Assembly (NCBI GenBank): GCA_902595465.1 | Contig: CACJQE010000008.1 | Coordinates: forward strand, 1 to 64,000 | Length of the DNA stretch: 64,000 bases | Reading direction: 5' to 3' | Source: an uncultured Pelagibacteraceae bacterium | GTDB lineage: Bacteria > Pseudomonadota > Alphaproteobacteria > Pelagibacterales > Pelagibacteraceae | In this document: positions 22,364 to 30,177 of the stretch, one piece after another | How the letters are laid out: each line of letters begins with the position of its first letter | Numbering within the stretch: position 1 is the first letter of the stretch | Made by a program: the position numbers and the translations under genes | The notes under the pieces: model-generated | The model's input: only the letters and a program-made list of their open reading frames with translations | Told to the model about the DNA's origin: nothing | The model's database searches: none

Positions 22364-23131
22364 ATGATTTCAAAATATGTAGAGACGCTAATTTTATCAA
22401 TTATTCAAGGAATATCTGAGTTTATTCCAGTTAGCTCGTCTGCACATCTTTTAATTATATCAAGATTGAGTGACTTCAATGTTAGCAACCTACAATTAGA
22501 TATTAGTCTGCATTTAGGTTCTTTGTTAGCAATTATTTTATTTTTTAGAAAAGAGTTAATAAATATCATTAATAATAAAAATATATTTCTACTAATAATA
22601 CTTGGGTCTATACCATTAGTTATTGTTGGTTATATTTTTTACTCCACAAATTTAATTGATCAATTTAGAAACTTAAAAGTTGTCGCTTGGACAACTTTGA
22701 TTTTTGGAATTTTATTATACTTTTCAGATAAGTTTGAATTGAAAAATAAAATTTCTTCAGAATTAAATATTAAAAGTATTATTATAATAGGGTTATTTCA
22801 GATTTTAGCTATTATTCCAGGAGTCAGTAGATCGGGTATAGTAATTACAGCTTCAAGATTTTTAAAATTTGACAGAGTTGAATCATCAAAGATAGCTTTT
22901 TATTTGTCTATTCCAGCTTTAGCAGGTGCAAGCGTTTTGGGATTTAAAGATGTTATTGTTGATCAAATAAATTTTGATGCTATATTTATTTTTTCTACTT
23001 CAGCTTCATTTTTATTTTCTTATTTTACAATTAAATATTTTCTTATTTATGTTAAAATGTTTAGTTTGAGTTTTTTTGTTATTTATAGAATAGTTTTAAG
23101 TATTATTCTTTTTTCAATTATTTACTTGTAA
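22364..23131 (+). CDS. uppP: Undecaprenyl-diphosphatase (UppP/BacA)
   Basis: Integral membrane phosphatase that recycles undecaprenyl diphosphate to the monophosphate lipid carrier for peptidoglycan and surface glycans. I use the ATG at 22364, giving 255 residues starting MISKYVETLILSIIQGISEFIPVSS, where the family alignment begins; an in-frame ATG at 22301 would add an unlike 21-residue leader. Motifs are QGISEFIPVSSSAH (about 15-28) and PGVSRSG (about 167-173), which contain the catalytic Glu, Ser and Arg. About eight membrane helices. Its 3' end overlaps the convergent EamA gene by 18 bases. Confidence 0.95.
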   Translation: MISKYVETLILSIIQGISEFIPVSSSAHLLIISRLSDFNVSNLQLDISLHLGSLLAIILFFRKELINIINNKNIFLLIILGSIPLVIVGYIFYSTNLIDQFRNLKVVAWTTLIFGILLYFSDKFELKNKISSELNIKSIIIIGLFQILAIIPGVSRSGIVITASRFLKFDRVESSKIAFYLSIPALAGASVLGFKDVIVDQINFDAIFIFSTSASFLFSYFTIKYFLIYVKMFSLSFFVIYRIVLSIILFSIIYL

Positions 23132-24013
23132 TTTTTTGGATGTTGGAGCAATTTGAGAAAATATTACAGCAATAAGAATTAATACACATCCTATAATATT
23201 ATTTATGTTAAGAACTTGACTTAAAATAATCCATCCAGCAATTGTTGCAAAGACACCTTCAAGAGAGTAAATTATTGCTGCTGGAGCTTCTTCAATATTT
23301 TTTTGTGCAAACATTTGTAAAGTAAAAGCAATTCCTCCAGATAAGACGCCTGCATATAATATTGAACTATACTCAGTTAAAATTTTTGTAATAACTACTT
23401 CCTCTAAAATAAAAGCAAATATAAGAGATAAACCAAAAACAAGAGCTGCTTGTAATGCTGCATAAAAAATTGGTATATTAAATTTCTCCATAAATTTTCC
23501 AGCGAAAATTATATGTAAAGCCCAAAATAGTGAGCATAGAATAACTAAAGCATCACCTATCATAATTTCTGAGTTTGAAAAATCACTTAATAGGTAAACA
23601 CCTATTATACATAAACCTATTGAAGGCCAAAGACTCCAATGGACTTTAATAGAATAAATAAAAAATAATAAAATTGGAACTAATGGAACATAAAAAACTG
23701 TGAAAAAAGCTGCATTAGCTATATTCGTGTATTGTAATGCGGCTTGCTGCAAGTAAGTGCCTAAAAATAATGATATACCCATTAAAAATAAATATTTTAA
23801 AAATAATTTTTTATTAGAATTGATTTCATAATTAATTTTTTTTCTTTCTAAAATTAAAGCAATGGGTAGGACTGTAAGAAAACCAACAAAAAATCTAGAT
23901 GCATTGAATGTTAATGGACCAATATTGTCCATGCCTGTGTCTTGAGCAATGAAAGCAGTGCCCCAAATAAATGTTGTTATCAAAGCGCATATTAGCGATG
24001 TAGTTTTGGACAT
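23114..24013 (-). CDS. EamA/DMT-family transporter
   Basis: Ten-helix drug/metabolite-superfamily permease, 299 residues, with two EamA repeats: FIWGTAFIAQDTGMDNIGP near the start of the first and YSLEGVFATIAGWI in the second. Family members export amino acids, metabolites or drugs; substrate unknown. It follows the gamma-butyrobetaine-dioxygenase-like gene by 14 bases on the same strand, so it is probably the last gene of the aceE-aceF-oxygenase operon. It could export or import a metabolite linked to that oxygenase, but this is inference only. Confidence 0.88.
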   Translation of the reverse strand: MSKTTSLICALITTFIWGTAFIAQDTGMDNIGPLTFNASRFFVGFLTVLPIALILERKKINYEINSNKKLFLKYLFLMGISLFLGTYLQQAALQYTNIANAAFFTVFYVPLVPILLFFIYSIKVHWSLWPSIGLCIIGVYLLSDFSNSEIMIGDALVILCSLFWALHIIFAGKFMEKFNIPIFYAALQAALVFGLSLIFAFILEEVVITKILTEYSSILYAGVLSGGIAFTLQMFAQKNIEEAPAAIIYSLEGVFATIAGWIILSQVLNINNIIGCVLILIAVIFSQIAPTSKKLQVNN

Positions 24014-24027
24014 TAATTTAATTAAAT

Positions 24028-25125
24028 TTAGATAATATTATTCATTCTACAACAGCTATCAAAATCTTCTTTATTGATATAGCAACCAGCCATTTTTCTT
24101 ATACCTGAAAATGCGCCTCTACCATGCATTACTCTCCAATTATTAAAAATTAGTAATTCACCAGGTTTTAAAATATGCCTCCACTGATATTGCTTTTGGT
24201 TTGCCATCGTATCAAATATTTTAATTGCTTTATAAAAATTAATTGTTTTCTGATTATTTTCTCTAAAAGGTGCTCTATCGTAATTGTTAAAACTAATTTG
24301 ATCAAAATTATTTTTTTCATTTAATTTTATTATTGGTCTTTTTGCTTCAAGACGAACACCATCACCAATATAAGAACCTTTAACTTTTGTATTTGTTAAA
24401 GTTTTAAAATGTTTTTTATATTTTTGTTTGATTTCATTTGCCAATTTAAATCCATCTACCATTATAGAATCTCCACCTTTAGCATCATACTTACAACAAA
24501 GCAGTAATTGTAAACCCGGAGCATCATTACTATATGTAGAGTCCGTATGTGGTCTCAGTTCTTGGTTTGAATATGCACTGTCTGCTTTTTTATTATTTGA
24601 TTCAAAAGTCCACAATCCTCCAAAAATTGAATTTCTAACATAACCAATTTTTTTAGCTATATATTCAACAGAGTTTAAGTTCTTTGAGCAATTTCTTACG
24701 ACTGCAAAACCATATATGTGGATTTTTTTTAATAAATTTTTAAATCCAACTTTAGTTTGTAATTGCTTATAATTAATGAAAATTTGATTTTTTATGTCTT
24801 TATCTTTCCAAAATTGAGTATCACTTTTAGTTTCTTCTTTTTTTAAAGAATTTTTTTTTAAAAATTCATATGAATATTTGGTTGGTTTATTTTCATCAGA
24901 CCATAATATTTCAATGAATTTCCCTTTTTTTAATAATTTTGCTTTTTTAACTTTGATATTAATGTCTAAATTAGCGGTATAAGTTATTCTTTGATTGGTT
25001 TTAAAATCCCAGTTTTCTTTATTTTTAATATGATCCCTTAACCAAATGTTAGGAAATGTTTCAAACTTATTGTCATTAAAGTAAAATACAGTTTTATTAT
25101 TTAAAAGTTTAAAATTTTTAATCAT
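24028..25125 (-). CDS. Gamma-butyrobetaine dioxygenase-like 2-oxoglutarate/Fe(II) oxygenase
   Basis: A 365-residue TauD/BBOX-fold oxygenase. The N-terminal part (about 1-95) resembles the DUF971-like domain of gamma-butyrobetaine hydroxylases (PNIWLRDHIKN) but lacks the cysteines that bind zinc in that domain. The catalytic part shows HTD (His193, Asp195) in LRPHTDSTYSN and the second histidine at His334 in RVMHGRGAFSG, where Arg336 would bind 2-oxoglutarate. GGDSIMVDGF is also typical. Substrates in the family are trimethylated amines such as gamma-butyrobetaine or trimethyllysine; the substrate here is open. The ATG overlaps the aceF stop by four bases. Confidence 0.85.
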   Translation of the reverse strand: MIKNFKLLNNKTVFYFNDNKFETFPNIWLRDHIKNKENWDFKTNQRITYTANLDINIKVKKAKLLKKGKFIEILWSDENKPTKYSYEFLKKNSLKKEETKSDTQFWKDKDIKNQIFINYKQLQTKVGFKNLLKKIHIYGFAVVRNCSKNLNSVEYIAKKIGYVRNSIFGGLWTFESNNKKADSAYSNQELRPHTDSTYSNDAPGLQLLLCCKYDAKGGDSIMVDGFKLANEIKQKYKKHFKTLTNTKVKGSYIGDGVRLEAKRPIIKLNEKNNFDQISFNNYDRAPFRENNQKTINFYKAIKIFDTMANQKQYQWRHILKPGELLIFNNWRVMHGRGAFSGIRKMAGCYINKEDFDSCCRMNNII

Positions 25126-26405
25126 TGCTTAGCTAATTTGTAGGCAAAGTTTTTACCAAGGTTATTTTTTAATTCATTATTAAATCTTGAACCCTCAGCA
25201 CCGTCAATAATTCTATGATCGTAAGAGAGTGATAAAGGCAACATTGTTCTAGGTTTAAATTGTCCATCAATATAAACAGGTTTAATATAAGTCCTTCCAA
25301 TTCCTAAAATAGCAACCTCAGGATAATTTATTATAGGAGTAAAATAAGTTCCTCCAATGCCACCTAGGCTTGTTATAGTTATGGATCCTCCATAAAACTC
25401 TTTTTTATCTATCTTCAAATTTCGGCAATCATCACTAACTTTTTTTAGATCCTTGCTTATTTGATCTATATTCTTTTGATTAGCATTTCTTATTTTTGGC
25501 ACCATTAAACCATTGGGAGTATCAACTGCAATTCCTACATGGAAGTATTTTTTTAATGTTATTTTTCCATTTTCAATATTGTCAATAGAACTATTAAATC
25601 TTGGAAAAACTTTCAAAGCTTCCACAACTGCCTTTATAATAAATGCCAATGGAGTAATTTTCTTTTTTTCTCCAGTAAAAGTATCAGTCAAATTTTGTCT
25701 AAATTCTTCTAACTCAGTGATATCTGCTTCATCACAACTAGTAACATGCGGTATTGTTTGCCAAGAATTTGATAAATGTGGAGCAGCAATTCTTTTAATT
25801 CTTGGTATATCTTGAATTTCTACATCTCCAAAATCAGCGTGATCATATTCTGAGGGCTTTATAGATGGAGCCTTCTTTTCTTCTTGAGGTTTATTAAAAT
25901 TAGAAGATACGAATTTTTTTATATCCTCCTCTATAATTCTTCCTGATCTTTGTGATCCAGTAATATTATTAATATCAACACCAAGTTCTCTTGCAAATTT
26001 TCTAGTTTTTGGACTAGCAAGTGCTTTGCTTGATTTGAATACACTAACTCTATTATTTTTTATTATTTCTTTTGGTTTTGAAATTACTTTTTCGGGTGGT
26101 TTTTGTTTAATAGTTTCTTCTTTAATCTCTTTGACCTCTTCCTCAATTTGCTCATCTGGTTTTTCTTCTTCTGAACCAATTATTAGTATTGATGAACCCT
26201 CTGAAACCTTATCACCAACTTTTAAATTAACTTTTTTAACACTACCTGAGTATGGGCTTGGGATCTCAATACTTGATTTATCGCTTTCTATTGTAATTAT
26301 CGGATCATCTTTATTAATATTTGATCCTGCCTCTATTAATACCTCAATTACTTCAACATCTTTAAAATCACCAATGTTTGGAACTAATACTTCTTTCTCG
26401 CTCAT
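25122..26405 (-). CDS. aceF: Pyruvate dehydrogenase E2, dihydrolipoamide acetyltransferase
   Basis: Core of the pyruvate dehydrogenase complex. One N-terminal lipoyl domain (1-80) has ESDKSSIEIPS with lipoyl Lys43. A Glu/Lys/Pro-rich linker follows, then the peripheral subunit-binding domain (about 128-165, ASPKTRKFARELGVDINNI) and the catalytic acyltransferase domain ending with SYDHRIIDG (His397, Asp401). The 427 residues fit a single-lipoyl E2, fewer than the three lipoyl domains of E. coli. The start overlaps the aceE stop by one base (TAATG). No E3 (lpd) gene is in the operon. Confidence 0.95.
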   Translation of the reverse strand: MSEKEVLVPNIGDFKDVEVIEVLIEAGSNINKDDPIITIESDKSSIEIPSPYSGSVKKVNLKVGDKVSEGSSILIIGSEEEKPDEQIEEEVKEIKEETIKQKPPEKVISKPKEIIKNNRVSVFKSSKALASPKTRKFARELGVDINNITGSQRSGRIIEEDIKKFVSSNFNKPQEEKKAPSIKPSEYDHADFGDVEIQDIPRIKRIAAPHLSNSWQTIPHVTSCDEADITELEEFRQNLTDTFTGEKKKITPLAFIIKAVVEALKVFPRFNSSIDNIENGKITLKKYFHVGIAVDTPNGLMVPKIRNANQKNIDQISKDLKKVSDDCRNLKIDKKEFYGGSITITSLGGIGGTYFTPIINYPEVAILGIGRTYIKPVYIDGQFKPRTMLPLSLSYDHRIIDGAEGSRFNNELKNNLGKNFAYKLAKQ

Positions 26406-29400
26406 TATAATTTTGTGGGCATAGGCTTATCTTTATCAATTTTATATTTTTTAATTGCATCTACCGCATGTTTAGAAGCAATTAATTGTTCATTAGATAA
26501 AATACTTAAGCCATATGCAACTATATGCTCTTTATCGACTTCAAAAAATTTTCTTAGATTTTTTCTTGTATCACTTCTACCAAATCCATCTGTGCCCAAT
26601 GAATAAAAACTTTTATTTATATAAGGTCTAATTTGGTCAGAATTCATTCTCATGTAATCTGAAGCTGCTAAAATAGGACCTTCGGTTTTTCCAAGGCATT
26701 TTTCAACGTAAGAGATTTTTTTCTCTCCTCCTGGATTAAGCAAATTATGCCTTTCTGTTTCAAGTCCATCTCTTCTTAATTCATTAAAACTGGTAACACT
26801 CCATACTTCACTATCAACTTGATATTCATTTTGTAAAATTTCTGCTGCTTCAATCATCTCTCTTAAAATTGTTCCTGAACCCAATAATTGAATCTTATTT
26901 TTTTTATTCTTGCTGAAATCTTTTATTTTATACATCCCTTTTAATATGCCTTCTTCACAATCTTTGGGCATCTCTGGATGAGAATAATTTTCATTCATTG
27001 TTGTAATGTAGTAAAAAATATTTTCATGTTTTTCATGCATTCTTCTTAAACCTTCTTTAAAAATTGTAGCTAATTCATAATGAAAGGTTGGATCATAAGA
27101 AACACAATTTGGAATTGTTGATGCTAATAAATGACTGTGACCATCTTGGTGTTGAAGACCTTCTCCAGCCAAAGTTGTTCTTCCAGCTGTAGCTCCAATT
27201 AGAAATCCTCTTGTTTGACTATCTCCAGCCGCCCAAGCAAAATCGCCAGTTCTTTGAAAACCAAACATAGAATAAAAAAGATAAATTGGTATCATTTCTA
27301 TATCATGATTTGAATACGATGTTCCTGCTGCTATCCATGATGCCATGGATCCAGCCTCATTTATTCCTTCCTCTAAAACTTGACCACTTTTCTCTTCCTT
27401 GTAAGAGCTTAATTGAGCGGAGTCCTCTGGCTCATATTTTTGACCTTCATGCGCATATATACCTATTTTTTGGAAAAAACCTTCCATACCAAATGTTCTT
27501 GCTTCATCAGGGATTATTGGAACAAGTCTTGGAGCAACATTTTTATCTCTTAGCAAATTCGTCAACATCCTAACAAGTGCCATAGTAGTTGACATTTCTT
27601 TTTCACCGGTTGATTTTTTCATAAAGTCAAAAATATCATTACTTGGTGTTTTGATTGGTTTCGAAAAAGACGATCTCTCAGGAATATATCCTCCTAAAGC
27701 CAATCTTCTTTTTTTTAAGTATTTTATTTCCTCTGAATTTTCATCAGGTCTAAAGTATTCTATATTTTTGACTTGTTCATCTGTTAATGGAACATCAAAT
27801 CTATCTCTATAATATAGCAAATCATCTACACCTAATTTTTTTTGCTGATGGGTTGTATTTATACTCTCACCAGATTTTCCCATACCGTATCCTTTAATTG
27901 TTTTAGCTAATATGACTGTCGGTCTGTCTTTTGTGTTAATAGCTCTATGATAAGCAGCATAAACTTTATGCGGGTCGTGACCGCCTCTATTTAATTTCCA
28001 AATATCGCTATCAGTATAACTTGCAACTAGATTTTTAAGTTCAGGGTATTTCCCAAAGAAGTTATCTCTAACATATAAACCGCCTTTTGCTTTAAAGGCT
28101 TGGTATTCTCCATCAACTGCTTCGTTCATTCTTTTTACAAGTAAACCTGATTTATCATTTGCGAGTAAAGGATCCCAATATGATCCCCAAATAACTTTTA
28201 TTACATTCCATCCAGCTCCTCTAAAAATTCCTTCTAATTCTTGAATAATTTTACCATTGCCTCTTACTGGACCATCTAATCTTTGTAGGTTGCAGTTCAC
28301 AACATAAATCAAGTTATCTAACTTTTCTCTTGCTGCTAAACCAATAGATCCTAGAGCTTCTGGCTCATCTATTTCACCATCTCCTAAGAAAGACCAAACT
28401 TTTCTATTCTCATCTTTTATTAATTTTCTATTAATAAGATATTTCATAAATCTTGCCTGATAGGTTGCCATCATTGGTCCAAGACCCATGGAAACAGTTG
28501 GAAACTGCCAAAACTTAGGCATCAGCCATGGATGAGGATAAGATGACAAACCTCCTGGGTAAACTTCCTGCCTGAATCTATCTAATTGCTTCTCGTCAAG
28601 TCTTCCTTCCAAAAAAGCTCTAGCGTAAATACCTGGCGCTGAATGTCCTTGGAAATAAATTAAATCTCCACAAAATTTATTGCTTTTAGCTCTCCAAAAA
28701 TGATTCATTCCTATATCATAAAGAGTTGCTGCTGAAGCAAATGTCCCAATGTGACCTCCTAATGAAGGATCTCTCATGTTTGCTCTGACAACCATCACTG
28801 CTGAATTCCATCGAATTAGTGCTCTGATTTTTCTTTCGATATTTTGATCGCCTGGAGATTTTATCTCTTCATCTGCTGGTATAGTGTTTATGTATGGTGT
28901 ATTTTGGGTGTAGGGTATATTTGATCCCTCTTTATATGCCTGATCAATTAATTGTTTAATTAAAAAATGAGCTCTCTCAGGTCCTTCGGAATGTACTACA
29001 GCAGACAAAGATTCTAACCATTCTTTTGTCTCTTGAGGATCAATATCATTATTATTTTCAACTATTTCTAATCTTTCATTATGTTCTTCTACTTGTGTAT
29101 TTTCTACTTTGATCTCTTTATGTACACTCGTATCTAATTCAGAATTATTATATCCGTTAGAATTTTCCGCTTCGGCAATTATTTTTTCCGTTGCAGGTGG
29201 TATCTTTTCAATAATTTCTTGTTTTTGCTGAGTTCCATTCTCAGAAGATAATGTTAGTATCAAATCTCCTTTAGAAACTTTATCACCAATCTTTATGTTA
29301 ATACTATCTACAACACCCTCAAAAGCAGATGGTACTTCAACACTTGATTTATCACTTTCTAAAGTTATTACAGGGTCATTTTTAGAGATTTTATCTCCTT

Positions 29401-29473
29401 CTCTTACAAGAATTTCTATGATTTCTACTTCTTGAAAATCTCCAATATCTGGAACTAGTAATTTTTCACTCAT
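26405..29473 (-). CDS. aceE: Pyruvate dehydrogenase E1 (homodimeric AceE type) with N-terminal lipoyl domain
   Basis: Decarboxylates pyruvate with thiamine diphosphate and reductively acetylates lipoyl groups. Residues 1-80 form a complete lipoyl domain (LVPDIGDFQEVEIIEILV, ESDKSSVEVPS, Lys42), almost the same as that of the adjacent E2. After an acidic linker (about 85-145) a full AceE follows: IRWNSAVMVVRAN, the thiamine diphosphate motif GDGEIDEPE...NCNLQ (about 363-393), FFGKYPEL and the C-terminal transketolase-like region. Length 1022 is about 135 over E. coli AceE (887), just the lipoyl part plus linker. No frameshift or stop separates the two. First gene of the operon with aceF, the oxygenase and the transporter. 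Confidence 0.95.
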   Translation of the reverse strand: MSEKLLVPDIGDFQEVEIIEILVREGDKISKNDPVITLESDKSSVEVPSAFEGVVDSINIKIGDKVSKGDLILTLSSENGTQQKQEIIEKIPPATEKIIAEAENSNGYNNSELDTSVHKEIKVENTQVEEHNERLEIVENNNDIDPQETKEWLESLSAVVHSEGPERAHFLIKQLIDQAYKEGSNIPYTQNTPYINTIPADEEIKSPGDQNIERKIRALIRWNSAVMVVRANMRDPSLGGHIGTFASAATLYDIGMNHFWRAKSNKFCGDLIYFQGHSAPGIYARAFLEGRLDEKQLDRFRQEVYPGGLSSYPHPWLMPKFWQFPTVSMGLGPMMATYQARFMKYLINRKLIKDENRKVWSFLGDGEIDEPEALGSIGLAAREKLDNLIYVVNCNLQRLDGPVRGNGKIIQELEGIFRGAGWNVIKVIWGSYWDPLLANDKSGLLVKRMNEAVDGEYQAFKAKGGLYVRDNFFGKYPELKNLVASYTDSDIWKLNRGGHDPHKVYAAYHRAINTKDRPTVILAKTIKGYGMGKSGESINTTHQQKKLGVDDLLYYRDRFDVPLTDEQVKNIEYFRPDENSEEIKYLKKRRLALGGYIPERSSFSKPIKTPSNDIFDFMKKSTGEKEMSTTMALVRMLTNLLRDKNVAPRLVPIIPDEARTFGMEGFFQKIGIYAHEGQKYEPEDSAQLSSYKEEKSGQVLEEGINEAGSMASWIAAGTSYSNHDIEMIPIYLFYSMFGFQRTGDFAWAAGDSQTRGFLIGATAGRTTLAGEGLQHQDGHSHLLASTIPNCVSYDPTFHYELATIFKEGLRRMHEKHENIFYYITTMNENYSHPEMPKDCEEGILKGMYKIKDFSKNKKNKIQLLGSGTILREMIEAAEILQNEYQVDSEVWSVTSFNELRRDGLETERHNLLNPGGEKKISYVEKCLGKTEGPILAASDYMRMNSDQIRPYINKSFYSLGTDGFGRSDTRKNLRKFFEVDKEHIVAYGLSILSNEQLIASKHAVDAIKKYKIDKDKPMPTKL

Positions 29474-29523
29474 TTCGCTATTTGTATATATATATATTAT
29501 TTACTTTTAATAGATGTATATTT

Positions 29524-29550
29524 TTGACCATTATTAAAATTTAGTAAAAT
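29524..29550 (+). promoter_or_regulatory. Candidate promoter for tRNA-Arg
   Basis: TTGACC (29524-29529) is followed after 15 bases by TAAAAT (29545-29550), a sigma-70-like pair whose predicted start lies about 28 bases before the tRNA. The spacer is shorter than the ideal 17, and the divergent aceE promoter must share this 111-base AT-rich gap, so the assignment is tentative. Confidence 0.35.
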
Positions 29551-29584
29551 TAATAATAAATGTTAAAAGAATAGATTAAATTTA

Positions 29585-29661
29585 GCGCCTGTAGCTCAAT
29601 TGGATAGAGCGCTTGGCTACGGACCAGGAGGTTCTGGGTTCGACTCCTAGCAGGCGCACCA
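29585..29661 (+). tRNA. tRNA-Arg (ACG)
   Basis: A 77-nt cloverleaf with acceptor stem GCGCCTG/CAGGCGC, D-arm GCTCAATTGGATAGAGC, anticodon stem CTTGG/CCAGG with loop CTACGGA giving anticodon ACG (wobble A expected to be deaminated to inosine), T-arm CTGGGTTCGACTCCTAG, discriminator A and an encoded CCA at 29659-29661. It is followed after 13 bases by a tiny reading frame and then a thioesterase gene on the same strand. Confidence 0.97.
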
Positions 29662-29674
29662 AAAAGAAGGAAAA

Positions 29675-29758
29675 ATGAAAATATCTTTACAAAAATCTGT
29701 AATTTATTTTTTTGTAATAGTGTTAATAATATTATTTTTAATAACTTTAATAATTTAA
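29675..29758 (+). CDS. 27-residue putative membrane peptide
   Basis: A short reading frame seen directly in the bases. AAGAAGG lies seven bases before the ATG as a good ribosome binding site, and the frame encodes MKISLQKSV followed by a continuous hydrophobic run of Ile, Leu, Val and Phe, a single predicted membrane helix with a positively charged N-terminus (probably N-in). The stop TAA overlaps the ATG of the thioesterase gene (TAATG), the same coupling seen at eight other junctions here. It may be a genuine miniprotein or a leader that couples translation of the downstream gene. No known family recognised. Confidence 0.45.
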   Translation: MKISLQKSVIYFFVIVLIILFLITLII

Positions 29759-30177
29759 TGAAAAAATTTAAACAAATTAGCGTTAAAAAAGGTTTCATGA
29801 GACACAATGGTGGTTTGCTACTAAGAGATATCTCAAAAACTAAATATGAATTTAAAACTAAAATAAAAAAAAACCATCTTAACAGAGCTGGCATAACTCA
29901 TGGTGGGTATATAGCATCGATCATAGATACCGGGTGTGGATCTGGAGCCCATAGAATTTCGGGTAATCAGCCTTGTGTAACTATAACACTTAATATTAAC
30001 TTTATCGGACCTTCAACTATTGGTGATGAAATTTTTGGATATGTAAAAATTAAAAAAAAAACAAAAAGCATGGTTTTTTTAGAGTGCTATTTAGAATGTA
30101 AAGGTAAAATAATTGCATCTGCTACAGGTATTTGGAAAATACTTCAACGTAAGTTACCCCATGCAGGTCTAAGCTAA
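29758..30177 (+). CDS. PaaI-type hotdog-fold thioesterase
   Basis: Acyl-CoA thioesterase-like protein of 139 residues with one hotdog domain: NRAGITHGGYIASIIDTGCG (about 42-60) is the PaaI HGG...D active-site region, followed by VTITLNINFIGPSTIGDEI and a final SATGIWKI. It starts within TAATG, overlapping the upstream 27-residue frame, and ends overlapping the convergent TRAP gene by four bases. Such enzymes hydrolyse aromatic or short-chain acyl-CoAs; the substrate cannot be told. Confidence 0.85.
   Translation: MKKFKQISVKKGFMRHNGGLLLRDISKTKYEFKTKIKKNHLNRAGITHGGYIASIIDTGCGSGAHRISGNQPCVTITLNINFIGPSTIGDEIFGYVKIKKKTKSMVFLECYLECKGKIIASATGIWKILQRKLPHAGLS

Noticed and set aside
29550-29894. A 114-residue minus-strand frame covering tRNA-Arg and the thioesterase start
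   Set aside because: Its RSRTQNLLVRSQALYPIELQ segment is the well-known false translation of a tRNA gene antisense strand; the plus-strand features explain the region.
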